From Desulfobacteraceae bacterium (GTDB lineage: Bacteria; Desulfobacterota; Desulfobacteria; Desulfobacterales; Desulfosarcinaceae): 51,363 nt of DNA. Below the pieces are notes generated by a model. It did no database searches. It had not been told where the DNA came from and saw nothing but the letters and a program-made list of their open reading frames with translations. The position numbers were made by a program, and so were the translations under genes. Every line of letters starts with the position of its first letter. Positions within the stretch are counted from its first letter, which is position 1. The stretch is taken from positions 1-51,363 of the forward strand of contig JABDIN010000115.1 in the NCBI GenBank assembly GCA_013003715.1, given 5' to 3'. Positions 1-9,301 of this stretch are shown here, piece by piece.

Positions 1-1004
1 TCACGGCCGTACCGTCCAAAACCGCCCTTTACTACGACAATCAATTGCAATCCGCAGAGGAAAACGTCCTCATTTTCCCGATCTATTCGGCCTTGTTGGG
101 GGTAATCCGGAAATTGCGGCCCAAGGAGCCCGTGGCGGTGGTGCTGCAGCACAGCCGGTACGCGGAACTGGTTGTGGGTGACGCCGGACAGGTTTACTTT
201 GCCGACCGCTGCACCGCTTTTGACACCAGTCCTGAGCAGATCCGGTCCCTTTGGGAAGCTGTCCGGGCGGATATCGAGACGGCTGAAACCGAGTACAGCA
301 TCCGGGTGTCCCAAATTCACCTGGTGGATTGGATAGACAGCGGTTCTCCGCCGGAGTGGACGGATAATGACACCCGCGAGTGGATTCAACTGGAAAAGGA
401 AGCGGTGATATCGGGCAGGGAAACCTACGAAACCTCCTTTTTCAATATGGTCCGGATGCTCTCATCGGCATCGAGCACTTCTCCGGCATCCGATAAATTC
501 ATGTATTATGCCAAACGGCTGGCGCCTTTCTTCAATCTGCTGATGCTGGCGGCCGCCATCGGTATGGCCCTCGGCATATTCTGGTACAAACAGCAGACCA
601 ACCTGGTCCATGCGCAGATCCTGGATTACCGGCAGAAGATTTCACGGATTGAAATGCCCAGGCTTGTTGACGGGTCCCGGCAGGATTACGAGAAGACACT
701 TGGTTTTGTGCAAGACCTGGCCTTATATCAACGCCTCCCCTCCTATCGGCAAATGATCAATGAGGTGGCGGCGGCATCTTTTCCGGGTCTGGAATTGGAT
801 GTGTTCAAGGCTGAATTTTCCGGTGATACCATAACCCTTGAAGTCTATGGTATGGCCAAAGCCCCTTTCGATGCGGCCCACAGCGGGTATCAGCGGTTTC
901 TGGTAATGATGAAAAGCAATGGGTATTCAATCGAAACGGACCATTTTGACACGGCCATCAATGAATCCACCCTGTTGGTCAAACTGGTGAAAAAAGTAAA
1001 ATGA
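1..1004 (+). CDS. GspL/PilN-like pilus assembly protein (MshI-like), 5' partial
   Basis: The frame is open from base 3 to the left edge, so the gene starts outside the window; a TTG at 45 is only an internal leucine codon. About 175 visible residues precede one membrane segment (FFNLLMLAAAIGMALGIFW), followed by a coiled-coil-like stretch and a small alpha/beta domain. This is the layout of GspL/MshI-type bitopic proteins: a cytoplasmic domain, one helix, and a PilN/PilO-like periplasmic domain. In the family it links the inner-membrane assembly platform to the ATPase. It is first in a run of overlapping pilus genes (its stop overlaps the next start by 4 bases), and the secretin, ATPase and platform genes downstream support the role. 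Assigned from architecture and context rather than from a diagnostic motif. Confidence 0.6.
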   Translation, partial: TAVPSKTALYYDNQLQSAEENVLIFPIYSALLGVIRKLRPKEPVAVVLQHSRYAELVVGDAGQVYFADRCTAFDTSPEQIRSLWEAVRADIETAETEYSIRVSQIHLVDWIDSGSPPEWTDNDTREWIQLEKEAVISGRETYETSFFNMVRMLSSASSTSPASDKFMYYAKRLAPFFNLLMLAAAIGMALGIFWYKQQTNLVHAQILDYRQKISRIEMPRLVDGSRQDYEKTLGFVQDLALYQRLPSYRQMINEVAAASFPGLELDVFKAEFSGDTITLEVYGMAKAPFDAAHSGYQRFLVMMKSNGYSIETDHFDTAINESTLLVKLVKKVK

Positions 1005-1522
1005 AACCAAAGGTATATGGCGTTGTTTCCCTTGTGATCTGTTTTTTGACCTTTGCCGGAATAGGGGTCTATGCCCAATACGCCATGAACAAATCAGCGG
1101 TACAACAGACAATGGAACGAATTGAGTCGTTGCCGCCGATCAAGGCGCCCTCAGCAGTCCAGATGCGATTGATGAGACAATTGGACAGCCAACTCGATCG
1201 TCTGGCGTATCCGAAAGCCGACCCGGAACCGGGTGCGGATTTTTCGATTTTCGGGTACCGGAAGTCCCCGCTGCCCGGCGCCCGGCTGGATAAGGATGCA
1301 CAGAAAGAGAACAGGGCCATCGATCACGTTGTCACCATGGCGTTTTCGTCGGGTACCTCAGGTTTTTCAATGGTTGATGGTGTATTTTATCCATTGGGCG
1401 CAGTGCTCCCGGACGGATGTACCATCGAAAAGATCGAAAGCGATCGGATTTTTCTCCGTAAAGATAAAATCGCCGGGTGGATTGTCCTCTCCCCATCGGC
1501 ATTGACCGAAGACCATGAATAG
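1001..1522 (+). CDS. MshK/GspC-like bitopic pilus assembly protein
   Basis: 173 residues. An N-terminal membrane helix (residues about 5-25) is followed by a periplasmic region. The C-terminal 50 residues (SMVDGVFYPLGAVLPDG, then IFLRKDKIAGWI) look like the small homology-region fold of MshK/GspB/GspC proteins, with a 'function, level, value' pattern typical of domains that dock on the secretin periplasmic ring. The ATG overlaps the previous stop (ATGA), so translation is probably coupled. It lies directly before the secretin gene, where MSHA loci carry mshK. The exact name is uncertain because this family diverges quickly; PilP- or GspC-like is equally possible. Confidence 0.55.
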   Translation: MKPKVYGVVSLVICFLTFAGIGVYAQYAMNKSAVQQTMERIESLPPIKAPSAVQMRLMRQLDSQLDRLAYPKADPEPGADFSIFGYRKSPLPGARLDKDAQKENRAIDHVVTMAFSSGTSGFSMVDGVFYPLGAVLPDGCTIEKIESDRIFLRKDKIAGWIVLSPSALTEDHE

Positions 1523-1573
1523 CGCGGTCGTATAATGACATTAATCCTTTGATATAAACGAAACGCTTACAAA

Positions 1574-3094
1574 ATGCGGAATTCCACGAAATCCCTTATT
1601 TGCTTGCTCCTTTTGCTGATGGCTACCGGCTGTGCCACCGGAACCGGTTTGAAAGCGCCGGAGCGCGATTTCTCACCGCTGGCCCTGGACGCTCAAATCC
1701 GTGCCGAGTCCGAAGAGTTGGCACAGACACAGGAACAATTGCGGCAGTCCGTCGAGCGCACCGCCCCGGTGCCGGAGATTATCATGGAGCCGGTGGTGCC
1801 GACCTATGATCCGCTTGAAGACCATATCGTCTCGTTTTCAATGGTCGATGAAGATATCCAGATGGTGTTGTATTCCCTGTCCAAATCCGTGGGGATGAAC
1901 CTGATCATGGACCCCAGCATCACCGCCGAAAAGCGGCGACTCACCATGAATTTTGAAGAGGTGTCGGCGGCCGTGGTGTTGAAGGAAATACTGAATATTT
2001 TCGATTTTTATTATGAGACCGATAAGAGCATCATCCGCATAAAGCCTTTCCAGGAAAGGATTTTCAGACTCAATTTTCTGGATTCGGAGATCTCGTCCAC
2101 ATTTGACGTGGGCGGTGATGTCCTGGGCGCGGGGCAGACAGAGAGCGCCAGCGGCCTGACCGGCAGTTTCAAGCTGTCCGGGCAGGGATCCACACGCCGG
2201 AATACCTATGATACGGTCCAGGAGATGGTGCAGCGCATCCTCTCCGGAAATGGAAAATTTTCCCTGAACCGCGTATCCGGCACCTTGTATGTCAAGGACA
2301 CACCGGCGGTGATTAAAACCGTCTCCCGGCTGATCGGCCAATTCAAGGAGATGCTGTCCCGGCAGATTCTCATCGAAGCCCGTATTATCGAAGTCATTCT
2401 CTCCGATGAGCATAGATTCGGCATAAACTGGTCGGTGGTTAAGGATCTGACCAATGCCGCCACCGAGTTGACGAGAGCCTCATGGTCCTCCGGCTCCGGC
2501 CTTATCCTCAACGGCGCCAGCGATGATTATACCATCGGCTCGGCCATCGATGCATTGAATACCTTCGGCGATGCCAAGGTGGTGTCCAACCCCACCCTCA
2601 GATCGAAACACGGCAAGCCGGCGATGATCAGCGTCGGCACCTCGTTCACCTATAAAAAAAGTGTGAAGGTCACCCAGAACGATGTGAATAACCGGGACGA
2701 GGAAACCACGGAGGTGGAGGTTTCCACGGTGTTTGACGGCCTCATCCTTGGGGTGGTGCCGTTTATCGAGCCCGACGGCAGGGTCAACCTGCTGATCAAT
2801 CCCATCAAGAGCGATGTGGACCGGGCCAGCCTGGTGCCGGAGAATGTCGGTACGTCGGGCGCCAACAGCATTTCATTGCCGGAGGTGAGCATCAAGGAGA
2901 TCAGCACCACCATATCCCTTGACCAGAAAGACGTGGTGATATTGGGTGGTCTCATCGATAAACGCCGGGCGGTTGAAAACAAAAACGTGCCGGTAATTTC
3001 CAGGATACCGGTATTGGGTTATCTGTTTAAAAATGAACTGGAAATCGAAGAAACGCGTGAATTGGTCATCATACTGAGTACGACAGTGATATGA
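1574..3094 (+). CDS. mshL: MSHA-type pilus secretin, outer-membrane lipoprotein (MshL)
   Basis: 506 residues. It begins with a lipoprotein signal peptide (LLLLLMATGC, lipobox cysteine about residue 19). Residues about 85-160 form an STN/N0-like domain (VSFSMVDEDIQMVLYSLSKS), followed by a short N-domain rich in Ser/Gly and a C-terminal secretin domain (about 255-506) with the typical segments VVSNPTLRSKHGKPAMISVG, GLILGVVPFIEPDG and VVILGGLIDKR. Secretins form the outer-membrane ring through which the pilus leaves. MshL is shorter than GspD/PilQ and lacks repeated N-domains, and this length fits MshL. It lies 51 bases after the upstream gene and its stop overlaps the next start. Confidence 0.88.
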   Translation: MRNSTKSLICLLLLLMATGCATGTGLKAPERDFSPLALDAQIRAESEELAQTQEQLRQSVERTAPVPEIIMEPVVPTYDPLEDHIVSFSMVDEDIQMVLYSLSKSVGMNLIMDPSITAEKRRLTMNFEEVSAAVVLKEILNIFDFYYETDKSIIRIKPFQERIFRLNFLDSEISSTFDVGGDVLGAGQTESASGLTGSFKLSGQGSTRRNTYDTVQEMVQRILSGNGKFSLNRVSGTLYVKDTPAVIKTVSRLIGQFKEMLSRQILIEARIIEVILSDEHRFGINWSVVKDLTNAATELTRASWSSGSGLILNGASDDYTIGSAIDALNTFGDAKVVSNPTLRSKHGKPAMISVGTSFTYKKSVKVTQNDVNNRDEETTEVEVSTVFDGLILGVVPFIEPDGRVNLLINPIKSDVDRASLVPENVGTSGANSISLPEVSIKEISTTISLDQKDVVILGGLIDKRRAVENKNVPVISRIPVLGYLFKNELEIEETRELVIILSTTVI

Positions 3095-4200
3095 GTGTCA
3101 TTTTCCAGACATTAAAGAAATTTCAATCCGGGTCGGATGAATCGACGCCGTCCGCCACGGGTTCCCCTCCGCCCAGACACCGGCAAAAGCGTCGGAAAAA
3201 AAAGGTGACGCCGGTATTTGCCGGTATTTTTGCGGTCATCATGATCATGTCCGGTTCCCTTGCCGTATATGGGGCCAGGCATCTCAAGGATATTATCAGA
3301 GATAAGAAAACACTGCCCGCCACCCGTTTTGCCATTGATGGAATGGTGCCGGCGGCATCACCGCCGTCGTCCGCAACGGCCTCGCCGGATAGTCGATCCG
3401 GACCTTCCGCGCAATCACAGGATCCTTATGCAGATGGTGCCAATGGCGCTCGGCCTGATCTTCCGGACACGAGCCCTGCCGTGGCTGCCCCAGCATCGGG
3501 TGGGCCGGCAGACATGAAAAAATCATCGTTCCTGTCGGTTGTCGATGCGGAGGGTGCGGCCGATGCATCCACCGATCCGCAGATTAGGGCGGATGACCGG
3601 GCCCTCTCGTCCGGGCCACCTGTTTCGGCCGCTTCAACGGGTCAGGGTGTTTCATCCATTGCCGACGATCAAGAGACGTCTATAGATCCGTACAGCAACG
3701 TGGCCGATATGCCGGCCGAAAACCATATGATTGCACTGGCCGAAACCGTGCCGGACGGTGTTGACACCACAGTGAAATTCACGTCCGGAGTTTCCGATAC
3801 CCAGGTGCAGGCCATTCGAAAACAACATCGCACCGCCATCAAGAAAACCGCCAATATCCTGGCACTGATTTCAAGGACCCGGGCGGCCATTGAGGAGGGG
3901 GACCATGAAAAGACGCAACAATGCCTGGACGAACTGGCTGCTGTAAAGGGTGCGGACAGCCTTTACGTGATGAATTTAAGATCCTACTGGTACATCAGGC
4001 AGGGTAAGTTCGGGGCCGCAGAACAGCTGCTGTCCCTGATCTTGAAAGAAAGCCCGGAGCATCTGGATGCCGGATTGAATATGACCGTAGTCGAAGTGAA
4101 GACGAACCGTTTCGAAGCGGCCGCCAAACGGCTGGAGATTTTAAAAGAAATATACCCCGATGATGCACGGATTTCGGATATGCTCTCCAGGCTCAGGTGA
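3091..4200 (+). CDS. Membrane-anchored TPR protein of the pilus operon (MshN-like)
   Basis: 369 residues. A short basic cytoplasmic N-terminus (RHRQKRRKKK) precedes one membrane helix (residues about 38-60). Then comes a long low-complexity Ala/Pro/Ser/Asp linker (about 75-235) and a C-terminal helical region (about 245-369) that reads as two or three tetratricopeptide repeats (YVMNLRSYWYIRQGKFGAAE; LNMTVVEVKTNRFEAAAKRL). This matches MshN of Vibrio MSHA loci in architecture. The linker presumably spans periplasm and peptidoglycan so the TPRs can reach the secretin; that is inference. The ATG overlaps the mshL stop. The linker is poorly conserved in such proteins, so similarity searches will mainly hit the TPRs. 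Confidence 0.6.
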   Translation: MSVIFQTLKKFQSGSDESTPSATGSPPPRHRQKRRKKKVTPVFAGIFAVIMIMSGSLAVYGARHLKDIIRDKKTLPATRFAIDGMVPAASPPSSATASPDSRSGPSAQSQDPYADGANGARPDLPDTSPAVAAPASGGPADMKKSSFLSVVDAEGAADASTDPQIRADDRALSSGPPVSAASTGQGVSSIADDQETSIDPYSNVADMPAENHMIALAETVPDGVDTTVKFTSGVSDTQVQAIRKQHRTAIKKTANILALISRTRAAIEEGDHEKTQQCLDELAAVKGADSLYVMNLRSYWYIRQGKFGAAEQLLSLILKESPEHLDAGLNMTVVEVKTNRFEAAAKRLEILKEIYPDDARISDMLSRLR

Positions 4201-4694
4201 CGCTTCAGATGAACGTGTTGAGCAATCGGTTCGCTTTTGTATTTTATATGGTTGCATTTGTCCTGGTGTTTGTCGCCGGTACGCGAATGGTGAATTTCGC
4301 CCTGGATTTTCGCTTATATAAGGATTTTATGGTTCCATGGGAAACCGCTTATGACAAAAGCCGCCGTGTGCCGGCAACCTGGCCGGTTTTTCAGGGTGAC
4401 AACCATGTGGCGCATATGGAAGATCTGGTGCGAATCATGAAACAAAACGGCATTTCAGCACCCGCATCCAATACCGATAGGGCGTTCATATTTGAAATGC
4501 GTAAATTCTGGCAGCGGAATCGGAAAATTTTTATCCTGTGCCATAATAATCATCTGATACTATATGGTCTTTCGGTATCGACAACCATGAGAATCGATCG
4601 GTTTGTGGACGAGCGGGCGGACATCCGAAACGGCCGTTTCACAGCCGAACCGAGTAAAGATACGCAAACGTATATAGGAAACTGGAGATTATGA
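4197..4694 (+). CDS. Small bitopic membrane protein of the pilus operon, unknown
   Basis: 165 residues from a GTG that overlaps the previous stop; an ATG at 4209 (MNVLSNRFAF) is an equally good start. One membrane helix (FAFVFYMVAFVLVFVAG) is followed by about 135 presumably periplasmic residues with no motif I recognise; the segment VAHMEDLVRIMKQNGISAP could be a small alpha/beta domain. Its stop overlaps the start of the MshM-like ATPase gene. Position and topology suggest a pilus assembly accessory protein, perhaps functionally equivalent to a missing MshJ/PilO-type subunit, but nothing in the sequence proves that. Confidence 0.6.
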   Translation: MTLQMNVLSNRFAFVFYMVAFVLVFVAGTRMVNFALDFRLYKDFMVPWETAYDKSRRVPATWPVFQGDNHVAHMEDLVRIMKQNGISAPASNTDRAFIFEMRKFWQRNRKIFILCHNNHLILYGLSVSTTMRIDRFVDERADIRNGRFTAEPSKDTQTYIGNWRL

Positions 4695-6298
4695 TCGCCA
4701 TACCCGCCTCAGGAGACCGCCATTTTCTCGGTTACTTCGGATTGACCCACCATCCGTTTCCGGTGGCGCCCGACGATGAGAACTTTTTTATTTCGGAACA
4801 TATCGAACTCATCACGGCAGAGCTTGTCCACGGAATCCTGTCCCGAAAAGGGTTTCTGGTGCTCACCGGCGAAGTCGGTCTGGGTAAAACCACCATCAGT
4901 CGCCGGATTATGAGTATTCTCGGGGAAAACGATGTGGAAACCGCCCTGGTTTTTCACACCTCGTTGCAGGATGCGGAGTTATTACGGCAGATAAACCGCG
5001 ATTTCGGCATCACCGGGGGGCAGGGCGATGGTCACCGCGCGGATCTCGGCGATCAAATGAGCAGGCTCAATGAATTCCTCCTCGCCCGGAATAAAGAGGG
5101 TAAAAATTGCGCCATCATCATCGATGACGCCCAGAACCTCAGTGCGGAGAGCCTCGAGATGGTCCGCATGATTTCCAATCTCGAGGCCGGCTGCCAAAAA
5201 CTGGTCCAGATTCTGCTGGTCGGTCAACCGGAATTGATCCATCTGTTGTCTGATCCGGCACTAAGGCAGTTGCGAAGCCGCATCGTCATTAAAGCCATTG
5301 CCAAACCACTGGCCCGCGAAGAACTCAGGCAATATGTGCAATTCAAGTTAAACGTCGCCGGGAGCGGGGGACAGATAAACTTCACCCCCCCAGCCCTGCG
5401 TAAAATCTATGGCTGCACCCGCGGGAATTTCCGGCAAGTTAATGTCCTCATGGACAGGATCCTGTATGCCGCCTGTCTGTATGACGCACGGTACATCGGC
5501 ACCGGAATCGTCAAATACGCGTTCAATGACCTCCATTCGGATACCCGGAAGCTAAAAAAGCCCCTGGCATGGGCCGCCGCCGTGATACCGGCCATTCTCC
5601 TGGTGTTTCTGCTGTTGTCCGTGGACCATGCGCGCCAGGACCCCATCCCGGAACAACCGGTGGTCAGTGTGCACACCATCGGCGATGTACCCGATGCAGT
5701 CCATACATCCGGTAGCGGTTCGAAAGATGAGGTGATTCCACACCCCGGCAACAAAATCGCCATGGCCATGGTTCAGATAGATCAGATGGATCAGATGGGC
5801 CAGACTGCTGACCCGAATTCCGACGCGGATCCGCTGGTTCAATTTTTACGGTCTCACAAGCTGTCGGATTTTGCCGGAGAGTTCAAGCAATCCATTGCCT
5901 CCGGAGATTTTAAGCACCTCAACCAAAACATCCGCAACAAAACGGGATATCAACTGATCCGATTGAATCGTCTTCCCGAGAATATCAAGGGAAAATACGG
6001 CGTCTATGCCCATATGCCGGACGAGAACGGCCGACCCGAGTTTTTTCTGTTCTGGCGCCCGGATTTCGAGGTGGCGAAATTTTATTATTACTACCAGGGC
6101 CGGGAAATAAAAGATCTTCAGCAACTGCTCGCCAACATCGACCTCTACCAGAAAAAGACCGATGAGATCGTCGGGTCGAAACTGATGAAGGCGATCGTGG
6201 CCTTTCAGAAGATGGCGGGTATAGAAGTGACCGGGTACCCCGACACCACCACATTGTTCCTATTAAGCCATGCCAGGGAGAACATGAATAATGGCTGA
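4691..6298 (+). CDS. mshM: MshM/ExeA-type AAA ATPase with transmembrane segment and PG-binding-like C-terminus
   Basis: 535 residues. The N-terminal AAA domain has the ExeA/MshM opening GYFGLTHHPFPVAPDD, Walker A GEVGLGKTT (60-68) and Walker B CAIIIDDAQN, followed by a sensor region and the winged helix typical of the family. One membrane helix lies at about 288-309 (WAAAVIPAILLVFLLLSV). The periplasmic part is linker-like, then an alpha/beta region (about 380-480), and ends with a peptidoglycan-binding-1-like motif (MKAIVAFQKMAGIEVTGYPD). ExeA-class ATPases couple ATP use to opening or binding of peptidoglycan so the secretin can assemble. It overlaps both neighbours (4 and 8 bases). A C7 run at about 5385-5391 is inside the gene, with the frame intact. 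Confidence 0.82.
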   Translation: MIAIPASGDRHFLGYFGLTHHPFPVAPDDENFFISEHIELITAELVHGILSRKGFLVLTGEVGLGKTTISRRIMSILGENDVETALVFHTSLQDAELLRQINRDFGITGGQGDGHRADLGDQMSRLNEFLLARNKEGKNCAIIIDDAQNLSAESLEMVRMISNLEAGCQKLVQILLVGQPELIHLLSDPALRQLRSRIVIKAIAKPLAREELRQYVQFKLNVAGSGGQINFTPPALRKIYGCTRGNFRQVNVLMDRILYAACLYDARYIGTGIVKYAFNDLHSDTRKLKKPLAWAAAVIPAILLVFLLLSVDHARQDPIPEQPVVSVHTIGDVPDAVHTSGSGSKDEVIPHPGNKIAMAMVQIDQMDQMGQTADPNSDADPLVQFLRSHKLSDFAGEFKQSIASGDFKHLNQNIRNKTGYQLIRLNRLPENIKGKYGVYAHMPDENGRPEFFLFWRPDFEVAKFYYYYQGREIKDLQQLLANIDLYQKKTDEIVGSKLMKAIVAFQKMAGIEVTGYPDTTTLFLLSHARENMNNG

Positions 6299-7964
6299 AC
6301 CCCTCAAAAAAGAGCAAGCCCCCAGAAAACCCATTGGGGTGCTGCTCAAGGAAAAAGGGCTGATAACCGAAGCTCAGATCGGCTATGCACTCCAGGAACA
6401 AAAGGTCACCCGGGAAATGCTGGGTGAACTATTCCAGCGGCTCGGATTCGTCACTGAGCACGATCTGATCGTTACCCTGGCCGAACAGGCCGGTGTGCCG
6501 CATATCGATGTGGACCAGGTGTTGCCGGATGAGTCCATATTGAAGCTGTTCAATAAGAATCTGTGCCTGAACAATCTGTTCCTGCCGGTTCGACGGGACG
6601 ACAAAGCCCTGGTGGTGGCGGCCTATGACATCGGTAATGAGAAACTGGGGCAATTGATATCACGGCAAACCGGGCTTTCGCCCCAGATATGGCTTGCCGA
6701 ACGAAAAAAACTCATCGATGCCATCAATAAGTTCTACTTTTTTCTCGAGAATCCGGTAGAAGCCCAAATTCAGACGGAAACCAAACTTCTGGCCCAGGAT
6801 GCCGAGATGGCCAGGGGAATGGAAACCTTTTTGCGCCTGCTGCTTCACCTGGCCGTGAAACGGCGGGCCACGGATATCCATATCCAGCCGACCAAAAAAA
6901 CCCTGACCATCTCTTTCCGCATTGACGGCGTCATGGTGCCCATATTATCGCTGCATCCGGGTCTGGGCCGCATCATCGCCAGTATCAAAATGAAAGCGGA
7001 CATGGACATCGCCGAACAGCGGCTTCCCCAGGACGGACGGTTTTCCACCAAGATCCTGGACAACTCATTCGACTTCAGGGTGTCCACCACGGTGTCACCC
7101 GCCGGCGAAAACATGGTCCTGCGGGTGCTGCCCATGGAAACGACGGTGCTGGGCATGGAACAATTGGGTTTTTTCGGTAAACACATCAAGATGGTTGAAC
7201 AGATGTTCAACGAACCCTTTGGTATTATCCTGCTCACCGGACCCACCGGATCCGGTAAATCCACGACCTTGTATGCCGGTATCAGACGGTTGAATCTTCT
7301 GGAAAAAAATGTGGTCACCGTTGAAGAGCCCATTGAATTCGATGTTCCCCTGTTGCGTCAGACCCAGGTCAATGAAAAAGCCGGGTATACCTTTGCCAAC
7401 GCCATCCGGTATTTTTTACGTCATGACCCCGATGTGATCCTGGTCGGCGAAATCCGGGATAAAGAGACCGCCGCCACCGCTGTTACCGCATCGACCACCG
7501 GGCATCTCGTGCTGTCCACCCTCCACACCAACAGCGCACTCGGTGCCATTCCGCGTCTTCGGGATTTGGGCATACGTCCGTTTCTCATTGCGGATTCATT
7601 GATCGGTATCGTCAGTCAACGCCTGGTCCGTCAAATCTGTAAAAACTGTCGAGTCGCATATTCGCCGAGTAAGTGGGAACAGGCATATCTGAAAAGCGCC
7701 AAGATCGAAAAATTGTACAAGGGCAAAGGCTGCGAGGTATGCGGCGGATCCGGATATTTCGGACGAACCCTGGTCTATGAGCTGCTGACCGTCAGCAAGG
7801 AACTCTCCGAGATGATCGATCAGGATGTGGATATGAGTGTTCTCACCGCCAAGGCGATGGACAGCGGATTCGTGGATATATTTGATGTGACCCGGAAAAA
7901 GGTGGTCGCCGGTATCACCACCACCGAAGAAGCGGTCCGGATATTAGGGCATATCCGAAAATGA
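6291..7964 (+). CDS. mshE: Pilus assembly ATPase MshE (GspE/PilB family)
   Basis: 557 residues, full length for the family. The N-terminal MshEN-type domain (about 1-140: GVLLKEKGLITEAQIGYALQ) is of the kind known to bind cyclic di-GMP in Vibrio MshE. The catalytic core has Walker A GPTGSGKST (317-325), the Asp box, Walker B (VILVGEIRD) and the His box. Two CxxC pairs (CKNC at about 449 and CEVC about 40 residues later) form the zinc-binding knob found in GspE/PilB extension ATPases. It powers pilin polymerisation at the inner membrane with the platform protein encoded next. It starts inside the end of the MshM-like gene and ends overlapping mshG. The conserved N-domain suggests c-di-GMP control of this pilus; this is inferred from the family. 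Confidence 0.92.
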   Translation: MAEPLKKEQAPRKPIGVLLKEKGLITEAQIGYALQEQKVTREMLGELFQRLGFVTEHDLIVTLAEQAGVPHIDVDQVLPDESILKLFNKNLCLNNLFLPVRRDDKALVVAAYDIGNEKLGQLISRQTGLSPQIWLAERKKLIDAINKFYFFLENPVEAQIQTETKLLAQDAEMARGMETFLRLLLHLAVKRRATDIHIQPTKKTLTISFRIDGVMVPILSLHPGLGRIIASIKMKADMDIAEQRLPQDGRFSTKILDNSFDFRVSTTVSPAGENMVLRVLPMETTVLGMEQLGFFGKHIKMVEQMFNEPFGIILLTGPTGSGKSTTLYAGIRRLNLLEKNVVTVEEPIEFDVPLLRQTQVNEKAGYTFANAIRYFLRHDPDVILVGEIRDKETAATAVTASTTGHLVLSTLHTNSALGAIPRLRDLGIRPFLIADSLIGIVSQRLVRQICKNCRVAYSPSKWEQAYLKSAKIEKLYKGKGCEVCGGSGYFGRTLVYELLTVSKELSEMIDQDVDMSVLTAKAMDSGFVDIFDVTRKKVVAGITTTEEAVRILGHIRK

Positions 7965-9193
7965 ATTTTTTCAGATACAAAATCATCGAACAATCAGGAC
8001 AGGTGGCTTCGGGGGTGGTCCGGTTGCCCTACCAGGAAACCATGTCCGCTGTAACCCACCTGGAACGAAACGGCGGGTTCACCATATACGTCAGGAAGCT
8101 CGGCAAATTGGCGAGTTTTTTTGTGAAATTGGATACCCTGCGCCGTCGAAAAAGGCTGAAGCGCACGCTCCAGGCCGAGTTACTGAACAACCTGTCGCTC
8201 ATGCTCAGGTCCGGACTGCCCATGACAACGGCCCTTGCGGAATCGGCATCGGGAAAAGAGCTTTCCCAGGTGGCCGGTGACTTGAAGGATATCATCGAGC
8301 GGATACAGGGAGGCGCCAGTTTTTCGGAGGCTGCCGAACACTATGGTTATATTTTTCCCAAAACCGTCATACACCTGTTGAAAATAGGTGAGGAAACCGG
8401 AAAGCTTGATGAAATGCTCAAAGACGGAGCAGATCATCTGACCCGCATACAACAGATTGTCAGCGATACGAAACAGGCTCTGATGTACCCGTGTTTCGTG
8501 CTCATGGCCATGACCGGCGGCCTCATCTTCTGGTTTGCCTACGTCGTGCCGAAAATCATATCACTCTTTCAGGAAATGGATGTCGAATTACCCCGCATCA
8601 CCTTGATTCTGGTGGCCGTATCCGAATTCTTCCAGGTGTACTACATGCATTTGCTTCTGGGGGGCATCCTTTTTGCGGGCAGCCTTGTCTCTGCGTATAA
8701 GTCAAACCAGCGTTTCAGAAAAACCATCGATGCGCTGCTGTTGAAGACCCCCATTGCCGGTACCATCATCGCGGCCTCCGCCCTGGCCTTTATCACGGAA
8801 TACTTTGCGCTGCTCATCAATGCCGGCATTGATATCCTCCAGTCCCTTTCCATCCTCAAAAAAGCTGTTTCCAATGAAGTTTACAAGGAAAAGCTGGAGA
8901 AGATCCTGCAGGGGTTGGCGCGGGGAAACGGTGTTTCCGAAGAATTCAGGAAGGCGACGATTTTTCCCTCTTTTGTGGTCAGAATGCTGAAGATCGGTGA
9001 GCTCAGCGGAACCTTATCCGATCAGCTCGCACATATCGCCATGGAATACCGCAAAAAATTGTCGATTCTGGTGTCGACCATCGGCAAGATGATCGAACCT
9101 GCTGTACTGGTGGTGGCCGGCGGCATTTTCATGATCATCGTCATCGGGCTGTTCTTGCCGATCTATGATCTGATATCCCAAATCGGTGTGTAA
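7961..9193 (+). CDS. mshG: Inner-membrane platform protein MshG (GspF/PilC family)
   Basis: 410 residues with two GspF domains (about 70-195 and 275-400). The first shows LNNLSLMLRSGLPMTTALAE and GEETGKLDEMLKDGADHL, the second TEYFALLINAGIDILQSLSI and MLKIGELSGTLSDQLAHIA, each followed by hydrophobic helices (FVLMAMTGGLIFWFAYVVP; VLVVAGGIFMIIVIGLFLPI). GspF proteins form the polytopic base on which the ATPase acts to add or remove pilins. The ATG overlaps the mshE stop by 4 bases. It is the last gene of the plus-strand pilus operon; the major pilin is not next to it, unlike in Vibrio. Confidence 0.9.
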   Translation: MNFFRYKIIEQSGQVASGVVRLPYQETMSAVTHLERNGGFTIYVRKLGKLASFFVKLDTLRRRKRLKRTLQAELLNNLSLMLRSGLPMTTALAESASGKELSQVAGDLKDIIERIQGGASFSEAAEHYGYIFPKTVIHLLKIGEETGKLDEMLKDGADHLTRIQQIVSDTKQALMYPCFVLMAMTGGLIFWFAYVVPKIISLFQEMDVELPRITLILVAVSEFFQVYYMHLLLGGILFAGSLVSAYKSNQRFRKTIDALLLKTPIAGTIIAASALAFITEYFALLINAGIDILQSLSILKKAVSNEVYKEKLEKILQGLARGNGVSEEFRKATIFPSFVVRMLKIGELSGTLSDQLAHIAMEYRKKLSILVSTIGKMIEPAVLVVAGGIFMIIVIGLFLPIYDLISQIGV

Positions 9194-9301
9194 ATAAATC
9201 TCATTCCCCTGATCAGAGCCTTGAAATCATCCGTCTTTCTTTTTATGACTCACCTGGTTTTAGTCTGATGGTCGAATTGCAAGGCCCGGATTCACCCCCT
9301 G

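Noticed and set aside
5385-5391. C7 run in the MshM-like gene as a phase-variation site
   Set aside because: The frame is intact, the tract is short, and there is no second supporting repeat.
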